Below, one piece after another: positions 22,719 to 32,199 of a DNA stretch of 64,000 bases. A program made the position numbers and the translations under genes. How positions within the stretch are numbered: position 1 is the first letter of the stretch; each line of letters starts with the position of its first letter. The notes beneath the pieces are model-generated. The model saw nothing but the letters and a program-made list of their open reading frames with translations, made no database searches and was not told the origin of the DNA. Source of the stretch: Phytophthora sp. 'mugwort' (Eukaryota; Oomycota; Peronosporomycetes; Peronosporales; Peronosporaceae); assembly GCA_033558025.1 (NCBI GenBank), contig JAUCEF010000007.1, positions 4,960,001 through 5,024,000 on the forward strand, in the 5' to 3' direction.

Positions 22719-24103
22719 GTGTGGAGAAGGGTCAAAAAGAATATCAGATCCCTCATAAATGGCCAGATCGGTGAGAAATGCGGCCCCCAGCTGTGAATAG
22801 AGGGGTGATCGAGCCGGATCGAGATACGAGGTAAAGGCGGGGCGGGTTCGACTTAATTTGGGGTGCAAGGGGATGCTTCGATGACGAGGAAGGAAACATG
22901 GGACGGGCAACCACCAAACACAGATCTGTTATACCGTGATCACCCGACCGAGCGAGGATCGAGTGGATATTCGGAACCCGGATCGAGGGGGATATAAGAG
23001 ATCAGGGCTGGCGAGCGGTGACGGAATCGATCAGACTGGATCTAACCCCGTTTGACCTCGGTCGGACCCCGATCGTGCGAATCTGGTGCGCACGAGTTGG
23101 CAGATCCGACTGATCCGGCGCCTGCAGATCGGGCTACACCCCGTCGTCCGGGATCGGGCAGATCGGATCGATCTTGCGCTCGAGATTGAGCGGATCGGGT
23201 CGATCGGTATTCGCTGATCGGCATACAGGTTCTGACATCTTCGATCTGTCAGATCGACATACATGTTCGGACATACGCGATCTGGCAGATCGGGCCGATC
23301 GGTGTTCACAGATCGACATACGCGTTCGGACATCCGCGATCTGGCAGATCGGGATTCGATCAGCAATCATCCTCAGAGATCGGCAAGTGTGAGGACGGTA
23401 CGCGTCGAGTGGTTGAAGAAGGGCAAGATTCAGTAGGTTCAGGTGGTACGCGATAGGGTTCATGATGGGAGGATAGGACAAGAAAAAGATAAAAAAAAAA
23501 CAACAACAACAATCAGACTCAAATTTGCATTGAACGACTTAGGCGGTTTTCAAGTATCGCAGGAAGGGAACCATATTGGCCCTCCTAAGTATCAACTAGC
23601 CCAAGGTAACAGATCAAGCGTCGCGCTGAGAGGATATTGGCCGACCATCCCCCAGGCTAGCGAACTTCTGCTTAAGCTCATACCTCGATCGATCGGTATT
23701 CAGTGCTTGGCCGACGATCGCTTCGGCTCTCAAGTCGCAAATCCCGCTAAAGGAAGCGGCAAGCAATTCAAGCGGAACAACGCCACACGGCAACCTCGGC
23801 CTCGGATCAAGTCCACGCCCCCGATCGAAGGTCGACTACCTCAGATCGGAACCAATAACGGCAGCAGAGCGAAGACTTTCGCGCGGCTCCACACCCCCTC
23901 GTTCCGCCAGGACGATCAAGACTTTACATTGCTGTATCCTTCGGGGTCCCAAGAGAGCAGATCCAGCCCACCACGGGTACACAAGGTGAGACCTAGCTCA
24001 GCTGATCACGGATCATCGGAGAACCCCCTTCGTTAGTCGGTGTCTGGGCGCAGTGTTGGTAAGCGGATCGGGTCTTAATCATATTTTGACCGATCCCGCT
24101 ACA
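22719..24103 (-). mobile_element. Truncated GATC-rich LTR element (LTR plus leader), copy A
   Basis: On the minus strand this copy starts with TGTAGCGGGATCGGTC at 24103. It is colinear with the arms at 41265-42929 (sense) and 51609-53273 (antisense), with scattered substitutions and a deletion of roughly 110 bp around 23060-23110. It stops at about 22719 inside the leader, joined to gypsy RT. It is dense in GATC and CGATCG sites. The LTR/leader boundary is not resolved. It carries no full ORF; plus-strand frames in it are shadows. Confidence 0.85.
23214..23356. repeat. GATC-containing direct subrepeats in the LTR element
   Basis: Units of the form AGATCGACATACATGTTCGG...ATCTGGCAGATCGGG recur, with a full unit of about 59 bp and a shorter related unit before it. 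The same array is present in the other two copies (about 42000-42150 and 52390-52540). Confidence 0.8.
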
Positions 24104-24273
24104 GCACATATGCCTCTAACTATCTACCATAGTTAAACCTAGTCAAATGCATATCGAGTGGCCCTGTGGCCACGTACTGAATCCCGTTAATCCTAGCGGC
24201 ACCAAGTATCACTTACTACAAGGTGACACGTAGCACGGCTACACTCATGTTACGTTCGTGTAACCCCGTTACA
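24104..24273 (-). repeat. 3' LTR of the second gypsy element, truncated
   Basis: On the minus strand it opens with TGTAACGGGGTTACACGAA at 24273. It matches the 5' LTR start at 30879 for about 170 bp, including CACAGGGCCACTCG and the CTAGGT...CTATGGT block. It ends where the GATC-rich element begins at 24103. The two LTRs differ at many sites, so the insertion is not recent. Confidence 0.85.
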
Positions 24274-24659
24274 CTCCCCACACTAAATCGCGAACACACT
24301 GTGGCCACGAGGGTCTGATTGTATCAATCTCAAAAGACCAGGAACCTTCCGCTCCAAGAGTCTGTTCCCGCACCGAATGTTCGCACTCACTTGTCCACAG
24401 CCAATCGGTCTTTTGACTCCATCGTTCAGTTCGAGACAACAGGTCTCGCCACGGGCTAAGCCCCTCTGAATCTCCGACACCTTCGATTTCCTCGTCATCC
24501 CGTCCGGGAGAGGTCTCTGACCGCGCGCCACCCGTACCCTTGAGGCCCTCGGTGCTTGAGTATTAATCAGCGTACAAGCACCTATACGGTCTGAATAATG
24601 AGTGGCGGCGGCGAAGCCACAGGAAGCGATGCCACGCGCGCTTTGCGCGAGACTCCCTC

Positions 24660-26125
24660 TTTGACGACCTTGAGGAAGGTGAAGAGGAGGTCAACTGCAC
24701 TGAGTCCGTGACCGGTAGTAGCCCTGCCCGCTCCCCGAGCCCGCGCCACCAACTGCGCGCTCCGAATCCCTTGAAGCTCTCGACTCCACGAGCCTTGCGC
24801 AATGCGCCTCCGCTACCTTTGCGGAAAACAGAAAATGATCCCTTGGGATGCGGTGTCGTCACTAATCCTTTGGACAAAGTCCAGGAGCAACGGCTTACTG
24901 TTGATCCGCAGCTCTCGAAGGCGCAGCGCCCTATGGCTTGGCCATTGCTTACCTCGTCACGTCGTGACTATAGCTTCGAGCCTCGCGACCTAAGCGAAGT
25001 GGCTCGTCGCGCAGCGTCGGAGCTGCTGACCACGTATGTGATTGGGTCGGCGGCCGCTACGCCCGACCAGCTCGCCACAAGAGAGTCTCTCTGAGAGAGA
25101 TTCTTTACCCCTCAAGTGACTATTCAGCGTGAGCATCGTGAGTGTCTGCAAGTGCAAGCTCGGCACGGCTCGGTTCCATCGATGCGGACTTATCCAGCCG
25201 TGCGCGTGTCAGGAGAGACGTCTTGGGAAGACGAGGGCCAGAGCTGGGTTGAAGGAGCTCGCAAGCTCTCTTCCATTGATGCCCTTCGGGCTAGTTTCAG
25301 TGAAACTGATGATCGAGTTGAACGTCGACTCTGTTTCGAGTTCGCGAAACTCAAGGCGAAAAGCCAATTACCCCCTGCCTACCGGCCTCGCCCCCAGGGC
25401 TCTCTCGCATTCGGTGCTTCTGTTTTCACAGCTAGCGGCTTTCACGCTCGTGAGGCCGCTCCTCTTCAAGACCAGAGCGACAGCTCTGCTGCTGGCCTTG
25501 GCCCTCCAGCGGCTATTCCCGGGAAGCGCCAGGCGAGCGACGCCTCGGTTGCTGGCCCTCGGGGCTCTGCTGATCGGTCGATCGAAAGCGTCCACGACGT
25601 CAGGACAATCTTGCCGGAGGGGAACCTCGTACTCCCAAGAGTTCTGTGAGTGAGGATAACCCCTCCACTTCACAAGATAATGTGTACGACCATGGCGACA
25701 ACGCCGCGCCACTAAGCGCTCCAAATGATAGTGGGAAGTTCCCTGCTCAGCAAGCAACGGCGGTGGAGGTCGATGGCCGGCTGGATCCTCGCGCTGCGAG
25801 TCGCAATGATCTGCCAGCGGTCGAGAGGCGGGTGCGGCCCCTGTTCGACTCGCTACAGTGGGCGACGAGTCATCGTGACCGTCTCGCTGACGAGATTGAT
25901 GCCGTGAATCATCGGGTCGACTGGTTTCAGTCTCTTGCCTCGGTTGCCAACCGCCTAGAGCTCCTGGAGCTGTCCTCTGCTCGTCGCTTCGAAGCGCTGG
26001 ACCGTTCGCTCGCTGGGCTACTTGGTCAGTTGGACCTCCTCGGGCGCCTCCCGCGCTTTGGCCAGCCACCGGCTGTGGCGCCAAACCCTCCGCGCTCACC
26101 CGAGCCTGGTCTCGATATGGCTTAA
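24660..26125 (+). CDS. Long open frames antisense to the gypsy pol 3' end
   Basis: Three long plus-strand frames follow one another: 24660-25094 (acidic DDLEEGEEEV then Pro/Arg-rich), 25116-25649 (177 residues, including VERRLCFEFAKLKAKSQLPP) and 25646-26125 (MSEDNPSTSQDN..., then RRVRPLFDSLQWATSHRDRL and a Leu-rich coiled coil LVNRLELLE-like). The last two overlap by 4 nt (ATGA). They run opposite the integrase tail and chromodomain on the other strand, which limits how freely either can mutate. No domain is recognised. I cannot exclude that these are antisense shadows of a GC-rich region, but the adjoining spacing and start codon are gene-like. A similar layout occurs at 37-1462. Confidence 0.4.
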
Positions 26126-26159
26126 GGAAGCATACGTAAAACACGGGGTGTGTACGCAT
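25368..26159 (-). pseudogene. Gypsy integrase tail with chromodomain
   Basis: A minus-strand frame of 263 residues starts with the integrase C-terminal motif (THPVFYVCFLKPYRDQ). A long Arg/Ala/Pro-rich linker follows, then a chromodomain (HYHLERLVARRCR, THYLVKWRGYPHSQNSWEYE). Chromodomains of this kind steer chromovirus integration to modified histones. The preceding integrase frame is broken from it near 26160-26490. Confidence 0.85.
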
Positions 26160-27363
26160 CTGCTACGCAAGATTGAGCTTGTACGCATGGCCCTTCCTGG
26201 CCACGACCTTAATAGGTCCGATGAAGCGCGGGCGCACTTAGTCTTAAAGACCGCACATACTGCATGTGTAGGTAGGTTTTTTAGCGTTAAATAAAACATT
26301 GTCACCGACCTTAAACACTTCAATGTTGCTTCTGGCCTTTGCATCAGCCTGTTCCTTCTGAACGTCTTGGCTTTCAGTCATCGCATCGCGTATTATCGTA
26401 AAACACTCAAACCCGTCGACACGAACGTGTCAGCTTGCTTGCGAACTGCAGCTGGGCTGATATCAACTAGCCCATCGGCTATCCCTCCCCCACTAAGCCC
26501 AGAACCACGGAGTGGTGGCGTCAGCGAGACGCGAGGGTGTGCCAGACCGTTCAAGTAGAACGGGGCAAAGCCTGTCGAGGCATGCACCGCATTGTTCAGT
26601 GCAAAACCTCAACGAGTGGGAGCATGGCGCTCCATTGCTTGGGTCTATCCGCACAGACATTCCGAAGTATGTCTTCCCCCCCCCCCAACGCGATTCACGC
26701 TTTCCGTCTGACCATCGGTCTGCTGATGGTTCGCTGTGGACATGTCGAGTCGACATGCCCAGCACCTTAAAGACCGACTCTAGAACTTACCCGTGAAACC
26801 GAGTCTGACCTGAGACAATTGCCTCTGGCAGACCATGTTGTCGAAAGACGCGATCCATGAACAGCGTGGCTGTTCCTTCTCCATCGATGGAGTCCGGCAC
26901 CGCCGCTAAAATGAGCCATCTTGCTCAATCGGTCGACAAAGACCACGATGCCCGTGTTGCCCGCCGCATCCCGTGGCAGGCCGAACACAAAGTCCATACT
27001 CATGGATTGCCAACACCCCGTGGGTACAGGCAAGCTGGCCAGCGGCGCAGCCGAGTGTGGCGAGGGTTTAACCCGTTGACACGTCTCACGCGTGTGTACA
27101 TACGTACTGACCCACTTGTAAAGCTTCGGCCAACAGTAGTGGGAGCTCACCGAGCTGTAAGTCTTTTCTCGATCGAGATGACCGCCAAGTGGGTTATCAT
27201 GTGCCTCATAGAGGATACGATACTTGAGATCCTCTTCGTGAGGAACCACAACACGTAGGGTGTCTTCTGGACCAGTATTATAGTACAATAGGGCATCATC
27301 GAGAATGTAATTGATGTAGGCTCTCGCGCAACCGCGTTGACAGCTTAATGTCTGAGTTAGCAA
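26160..27363 (-). pseudogene. Gypsy integrase, zinc-binding and core regions, broken
   Basis: Minus-strand segments carry a zinc-binding lead-in (AHDNPLGGHLDREKTYSSVS, then CQRVKPSPHSAAPLASLPVP) and the core start (MSMDFVFGLPRDAAGNTGIV, VFVDRLSKMAHF). The DDE middle is damaged. HASTGFAPFYLNGLAHPRV appears near 26570, followed by a linker towards the chromodomain frame. Frameshifts lie at about 26830, 26600 and 26390. The short C-run at about 26680 may account for one of them. Confidence 0.85.
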
Positions 27364-28288
27364 ACTTCGCGCTTCCTAGTGCATGTAACAGAGCTACGCA
27401 GGACTCGTCATGCGTGTACGCAGCGCGGATCAAGTCTGTCACAGACGAAGTCACCGTCGTGACGTGAGCGATCTCATAGTCTGGCCTGCGTGATAACGCA
27501 TCGGCCAAGACGTGCTGCCTGCCAGGCTTGTACTACACCTCGAAGTTGTACTCCGCAAAGAAGGAGAGCCAACGGACCATTCTTTGAGAGAGATGAGGCG
27601 ACTGCATCGCCGTGCATAGCGACGCATGATCAGTGTAGATTACAAACGGCTTGGAGCCGCGTTGAGTTTATTAAAAGCATGAACGATTCGCCATTTGCCA
27701 TTCGGCTTTCTGACACAGAACGTAGGCGTTGAGTGTGAGACTTGCTCTCGCGCACCATACCCGCCTCGTGCTGAGCACGGAAGAACGCGTCAATGACGTC
27801 ACACTGTTCTGGTGGCAAAGGCCACTGCCTTGTCACGCAGTATTTGGTTCCAGGAAGCAGGTCAATCTCATGACGTACACCTCGATTCAGAGGTAGCCTC
27901 GTGGAGGTTCTATCGAGACCACGTCTTGATACTCCTTCACCAAAGGGTAGTACTGATCTGAGGGGTCCTTGAGGATCGAGGATCCTGCCCGCGCATTCGA
28001 CGCTTTGGTGTCCTCAAGGCCTGCTTTATCCAAAAGCGACGACGAGTTTAACTCCTCTTCAGGTCGTAGAATGACCAACTCGGCTAATTCGCCAGCCTTC
28101 AAGGCGTCACCGAACTCGGCCATGGACATCTCGTCCAGCTCCAACAGAGTGTCCGTAGTGGGCATAGTCTCTAGACTGCTTTCGTCATCGACTTCCCCTG
28201 TCACTCCGTTGACGAGTGTATATAGCTGCTCGCTATCACTAGGATTCTCTTCACTCATGTTAGATGCACAAGACGCTCTGCATCTCAT
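27296..28288 (-). pseudogene. Gypsy reverse transcriptase with core deleted, then RNase H end
   Basis: The RT N-terminal part is present at 28288-27887 (acidic leader, then PSDQYYPLVKEYQDVVS) and 27836-27660 (TRQWPLPPEQCDVIDAFFRA, then in a second frame TFCVRKPNGKWRIVHAFNKL). At about 27655 the sequence jumps directly to RNase H (KPFVIYTDHASLCTAMQSPH) and its end (LADALSRRPDYEIAHVTTV). The catalytic YxDD palm segment and thumb, roughly 1 kb in related elements, are missing. The element could not copy itself. Confidence 0.85.
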
Positions 28289-28514
28289 GGCTGTGCTCTG
28301 CGTTGTAGCCTTCGCCCCGCTGAAACTGTTCGCCTCGGAGAGGTCCTAACAGTCACATCAGCTGCGTCTCCAGGTGCTTGCTCCGTGTGCGTCTTACCCG
28401 AGCCTGGTATGTCTTGATCGACAACCGTCGCACAGCTGCGATGCTTCGCAGTCTCCACCCCGTGGATTTCGTGCAGCGTCACTCCATCAGTGGGCCCTCG
28501 GCCTTAATGGCCAG

Positions 28515-28790
28515 GCCCACGGCCGGCCACACCACGCATGGCGTGTAGCGACAATTCGTCGTCGTGATGAGTGTCACTGTCGTGCCAATGTCACCATGAC
28601 GTCGGTTACCCAGCGGATTGCCTGCCGCTCCATGTGCATCTTGAGGCCCGCGGCCATGATGTCCCGGTATACTGCCGGCCACGCCACGCATGGAGTGTAA
28701 CGACACACCGTCATCTTGACGACTGTCGTTGTTTTGACAAATGTCACCTGTGTCACCCAGCGGGTTACTGCCTCCCCAGTCACAGCCCAC
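28515..28790. repeat. Imperfect tandem duplication of about 150 bp
   Basis: GCCGGCCACACCACGCATGG at about 28521 recurs as GCCGGCCACGCCACGCATGG at about 28672. Following blocks such as GTGT[A]GCGACA and the CACCCAGCGG segment also repeat. It lies in the protease-to-RT linker of the gypsy element. Confidence 0.65.
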
Positions 28791-29685
28791 GAGCACTGCT
28801 CGGGACCTTTACCATCGACACCTTCATGTCTACAGGTTCGGATACGCCGATGTTCAACACATTGACCAACTCGGTCCAGTGCCCGCACCAAAAGCGCTTT
28901 TGCTTCTTAACAGAGGTGGCTTCATGACTCACCAAAGCTCCACCAGGAGTAAAGCGCGTTGCGCCCAAGGTCTTCGACCTCCAATCAATCCACGGCTCAT
29001 GGCGTTCCAGCCATGCCATGTCCAGGATGAGGTCGTACCTCGAATCCAGGTCCAGGACCAGACAGCGTTCCACGCTATCGAAGTCGAAAAACTTCACGCC
29101 CAGGTTCAAAGGAACCTTACGCACCGTGACACGGGTCCCTGTCGCCAGGCGAACAGTGATGATGTCAGGCCTGCGCTCCCTGAGCGCCTCAGCGTATTGC
29201 TGACTTCCTTCCATCGTGGAGCGTCGAGCATAGTTGCCCGACGCTCCGGAATCGATCAAAATGATCCATGGCTTCTCAAACCCCTTCACCATCGCCTCGA
29301 CGACGAGCAAGCCCGGTTTGGATTCACGTTCCGTCCTAGAGAGTACGGCTCTCTCCGGGGCTGGGCCCTGTTGCCCTCCAATTCCATGAGGCTCAACAGA
29401 ACTCAGTTCTTCCCCAGCAGGGCGCCCCGCGCATACTGAGTGTCGCCGTTTCCCCGCGACGAGCCGATGGCTTGGCTCGATGCCGAGCGAAGGCCCGTAG
29501 GAGCTTGGCGCGACCTGCGCGACGGGCAGGTTGCCCTCAAATGGGTGGTGCTTCGGCAGATGAATCACCGCGAACATCCATATGCTACTCGGCAGCATGA
29601 AGCTCAGCTTCCTCATCTTCAGCGTAGCTGAGATCCATAGGAACCGGTCCGTCGGACGGAGTAGCGTTGGCAACGCCCCATCCAA
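28780..29685 (-). pseudogene. Gypsy protease region
   Basis: A long minus-strand frame. Residues from about 135 form a retropepsin-like domain: GLLVVEAMVKGFEKPWIILI followed by the catalytic DSGAS, then RLATGTRVTVRKVPLNLGVK and LILDMAWLERHEPWIDW. The catalytic Asp is intact. Upstream is a Pro/Gly/Arg linker. The frame is separated from gag by a stop near 29586, so translation would need readthrough or frameshifting, or the copy is dead. Confidence 0.85.
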
Positions 29686-30439
29686 GTCGAGACAACTTGA
29701 AGTTGAACTCGGCGTTCAACGCCACTCTCACGGCCTCTTCGAAGGAGGAAGGGTGAGTGCGGAAGACTTCTGTCCTGCCCACGCCAGTGTGGGGCCCCTC
29801 CATAAATACTGTCCCAGTCACTGCCTCTGGCAGAGGATCGGCCGCCATGCCGGCGATTAAAGTTTGCAACTCCTGGACGAAGTCTACCCAGTCCTTCTTA
29901 CCCTGGTGGGTACTCAGAAAGCGTGACCTCACGCGGTACGCCTGATTAGGCTGAGCAAACAATTGCGAAACCTGGAGTTTCAGCTCTTCCCAGCTCAGGA
30001 AGGCCGTGTCCACCGCCGTGTCGCACGTGAGTGCCCATTCTCGTGCTCGGCCACAGAGATTGGAGATCACTTGCGCCACGCACTGTTGCTCAGTAGGGAG
30101 CATGGCCGATTCCATCGCCATTTCGATCTCACGGATCCACAACACGAGGTTCTTCCCTCCTTTCCTTCGGAGGTCTTGCCCTCACGATGAGCGGTTTAGG
30201 CCGGGAGGCCCCATCCTGCGCTGTTGCCAACGTCGGTGCAGACGCCGACATCCTCTGCTGGAGGTGCTCCAACAGAGGATTCTCGTAGCTTGAAACGCCT
30301 CCAGACGCGCGTTCACCGCGTCCGGTCCTTGCGAAGCAAGATGCGTTATGCCCTCAGGGCCGAGAAAAGACATAAGTTTTTTGAGCGCGTCTTGCTGGCT
30401 CTGGGACAGGTTAGAAAACGCTGTCTGCTCCATCCTCAC
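29585..30439 (-). pseudogene. Gypsy gag, two frames
   Basis: The likely start is the Met at 30433 (MEQTAFSNLSQSQQDALKKL). That frame breaks near 30180. The second frame (30145-29585) has the gag capsid blocks [55 protein letters not shown] and [20 protein letters not shown], ending in [18 protein letters not shown]. No CCHC zinc knuckle is visible, unlike the gypsy copy at 20-22.7 kb. Confidence 0.85.
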
Positions 30440-30879
30440 CGGGGAATAGTCCTAAGAATCAGGTGAGGGCTTGACTACGAATGCTTCCAGGTGCAGCGAG
30501 GCTGAGTGGCGTGGTGCATCAGAGGAAGGCGTATGGCTCCCCGAGTGTTAGCTGCGGTTATCCTAACCCCTAAGGTCCCCCCAGAGGCTAAGATCCCTCT
30601 AGTTATACCACTAGACTCAAAGAGACAGTATTCCTAAACCTAGGGCAATACTCGCTTTGATGCTAAAACTGAAGTGTTATTTGTTTGCTTTTCTGCGGCA
30701 AAGCCGCCTGACGTAAATGTATGACTCTAACCATAGTTAGACCTAGTCAAATTCATACCGAGTGGCCCTGTGGCCACGTATTGAAATCCCTGTTAATCCA
30801 AGTGGACCAAGTATCACTTGCTGCAAGGTGACAGGTAGCATGGCTATACCCCGTGCCACTTTCGTGTAACCCCGTTACA
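30440..30879 (-). repeat. 5' LTR and leader of the second gypsy element
   Basis: On the minus strand it starts at 30879 with TGTAACGGGGTTACACGAAA and matches the truncated 3' LTR at 24273-24104. The LTR end and primer-binding site are not resolved; they fall before the gag start at 30433. Confidence 0.8.
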
Positions 30880-30924
30880 TGTTGCGTTTAGGAATGCATA
30901 TCTACAAAAGAAGGATGCCAACCT

Positions 30925-31830
30925 CACTGCACGTTCGTATCCAAAACAGGTAGATTTATATTTAGATGAAAGCTGCGGTAACGTGAACCACGTGGGTTCG
31001 TAAAACCTCACCTCGTTACACAGCGAACGGGGTGGGACAGCGCTTCTACATCGTCAGCGCAGGCGCTGTGCGGTAAAGAATGGCCGACTGCACGCTGAGT
31101 GGGTCCCAGGGTCGCTAAAAAAGCTGAGCGTCGCATCTGAAGACCAACGACGACTCCGAATACCACGGGAACTTCACGGGTGAGCTGTTCGAGGCCTGGT
31201 TCGAGGACATCTTCAAGGAAGTATTGGACCTACGGGTCGTGCCGCATCCACATGGACGGCGCGGCCTACCATAAGGTCATCGAGGATCGAGCGCCATCAA
31301 GCTCCAGCTCCATGGCGGAGATGATGCAGTGGTTGCACAGACACGGCGTCACAGTGTCCGTGAAGAACTACAAGAAGAAGAAGCTTGCGCGACTCATCAA
31401 GCAGATACGTGCTCCCAATGCTTTATTAGTTAACGTGCAATACTAACTAGTGTTCTACAGGCAAAGCCACCTGCGACATACAGGGCCGTCTCTAAGGTCC
31501 AGCAGTACAAAGACGAAGTCCTGTACACGTCCCCTACCATCCTAAGTTTCAACCAATCGAGATGATGAGCCCAAGAACCAGATCGTGATGGACTCGGCGA
31601 CGTCCCTGGCGGACTTGGGCATTAAGATCAAGGCTGACCTGCAGGCTATCACCAAGCGTGAGTGGCTCAGTGCGTACCGCAAGGTAAGGAAACAAGAGGA
31701 TACGTACATGGAGGAGCAGCCCCGCCGGAAACGACGCCATCATCATCGATCCAACAACTACCGCACCTTGGTAGCGAGACCACAAACAACAATAACAGCC
31801 CGGAGCGCAGCATATAATGCGCCGAATTAA
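30925..31830 (+). pseudogene. DDE transposase remnant (Tc1/mariner-type superfamily)
   Basis: Plus-strand blocks in shifting frames show a DDE_3-type catalytic domain. VDLYLDESCGNVNHVGS (about 30950) has the first Asp. GQRFYIVSAGAV and EYHGNFTGELFEAWFEDIF come next, then RIHMDGAAYHKVIEDRAP (about 31240) with the second Asp. After another frameshift, PPYHPKFQPIEMM (about 31530-31570) holds the third acidic residue. The C-terminal part reads MDSATSLADLGIKIKADLQA and EWLSAYRKVRKQEDTYMEE. The N-terminal DNA-binding part is missing next to the gypsy LTR at 30879. No terminal repeats were identified. Confidence 0.72.
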
Positions 31831-32199
31831 CGGAGTACGAGATAGCGCTCTAATAATTAATTCATAGAGGTGATTCAATAATGCCTCATTATGTAATATA
31901 GCAGATTCAGTACCTTGCCGCACATGCTCAATGGGAAACAGCTGGCAGGTGCATAATCCCTTTTGTTTTGGGGCATAAGTGGAGGCAGCTTTTTCATTAA
32001 GTATATGTTGCCGCTGATTATGCTGTTGAACCTACAGATTAGCCTACCTGACCGGGAAGATACAGAGCTTTCCGTGGTGCCTTCTGTTTGCAAACCGGCC
32101 GTGAGGGTCAGTCAAAAGGATGAAGTGAACTTGATGTATCACTTTATCTCGCCTGGACAATACCCTCGTTGCCAGAATTTCAAACGTAAGATGGATGTA

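Larger units (their letters stand above)
24104..30879 (-). mobile_element. Ty3/gypsy (chromovirus-like) element, defective, with LTR sequence at both ends
   Basis: A minus-strand element of about 6.8 kb: 5' LTR and leader (30879 to about 30440), gag, protease, deleted reverse transcriptase, RNase H, integrase with chromodomain, long 3' region, truncated 3' LTR. It lies next to a DDE transposase remnant at its 5' end, whose N-terminal part is missing. An insertion into that transposon is possible. Confidence 0.88.

Noticed and set aside
23031..23481. Arg/Ser-rich minus-strand frames with repeated SARSRMSE-type peptides
   Set aside because: They follow from translation of the GATC subrepeats. 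They sit in non-coding LTR or leader sequence and are duplicated wherever that sequence occurs.
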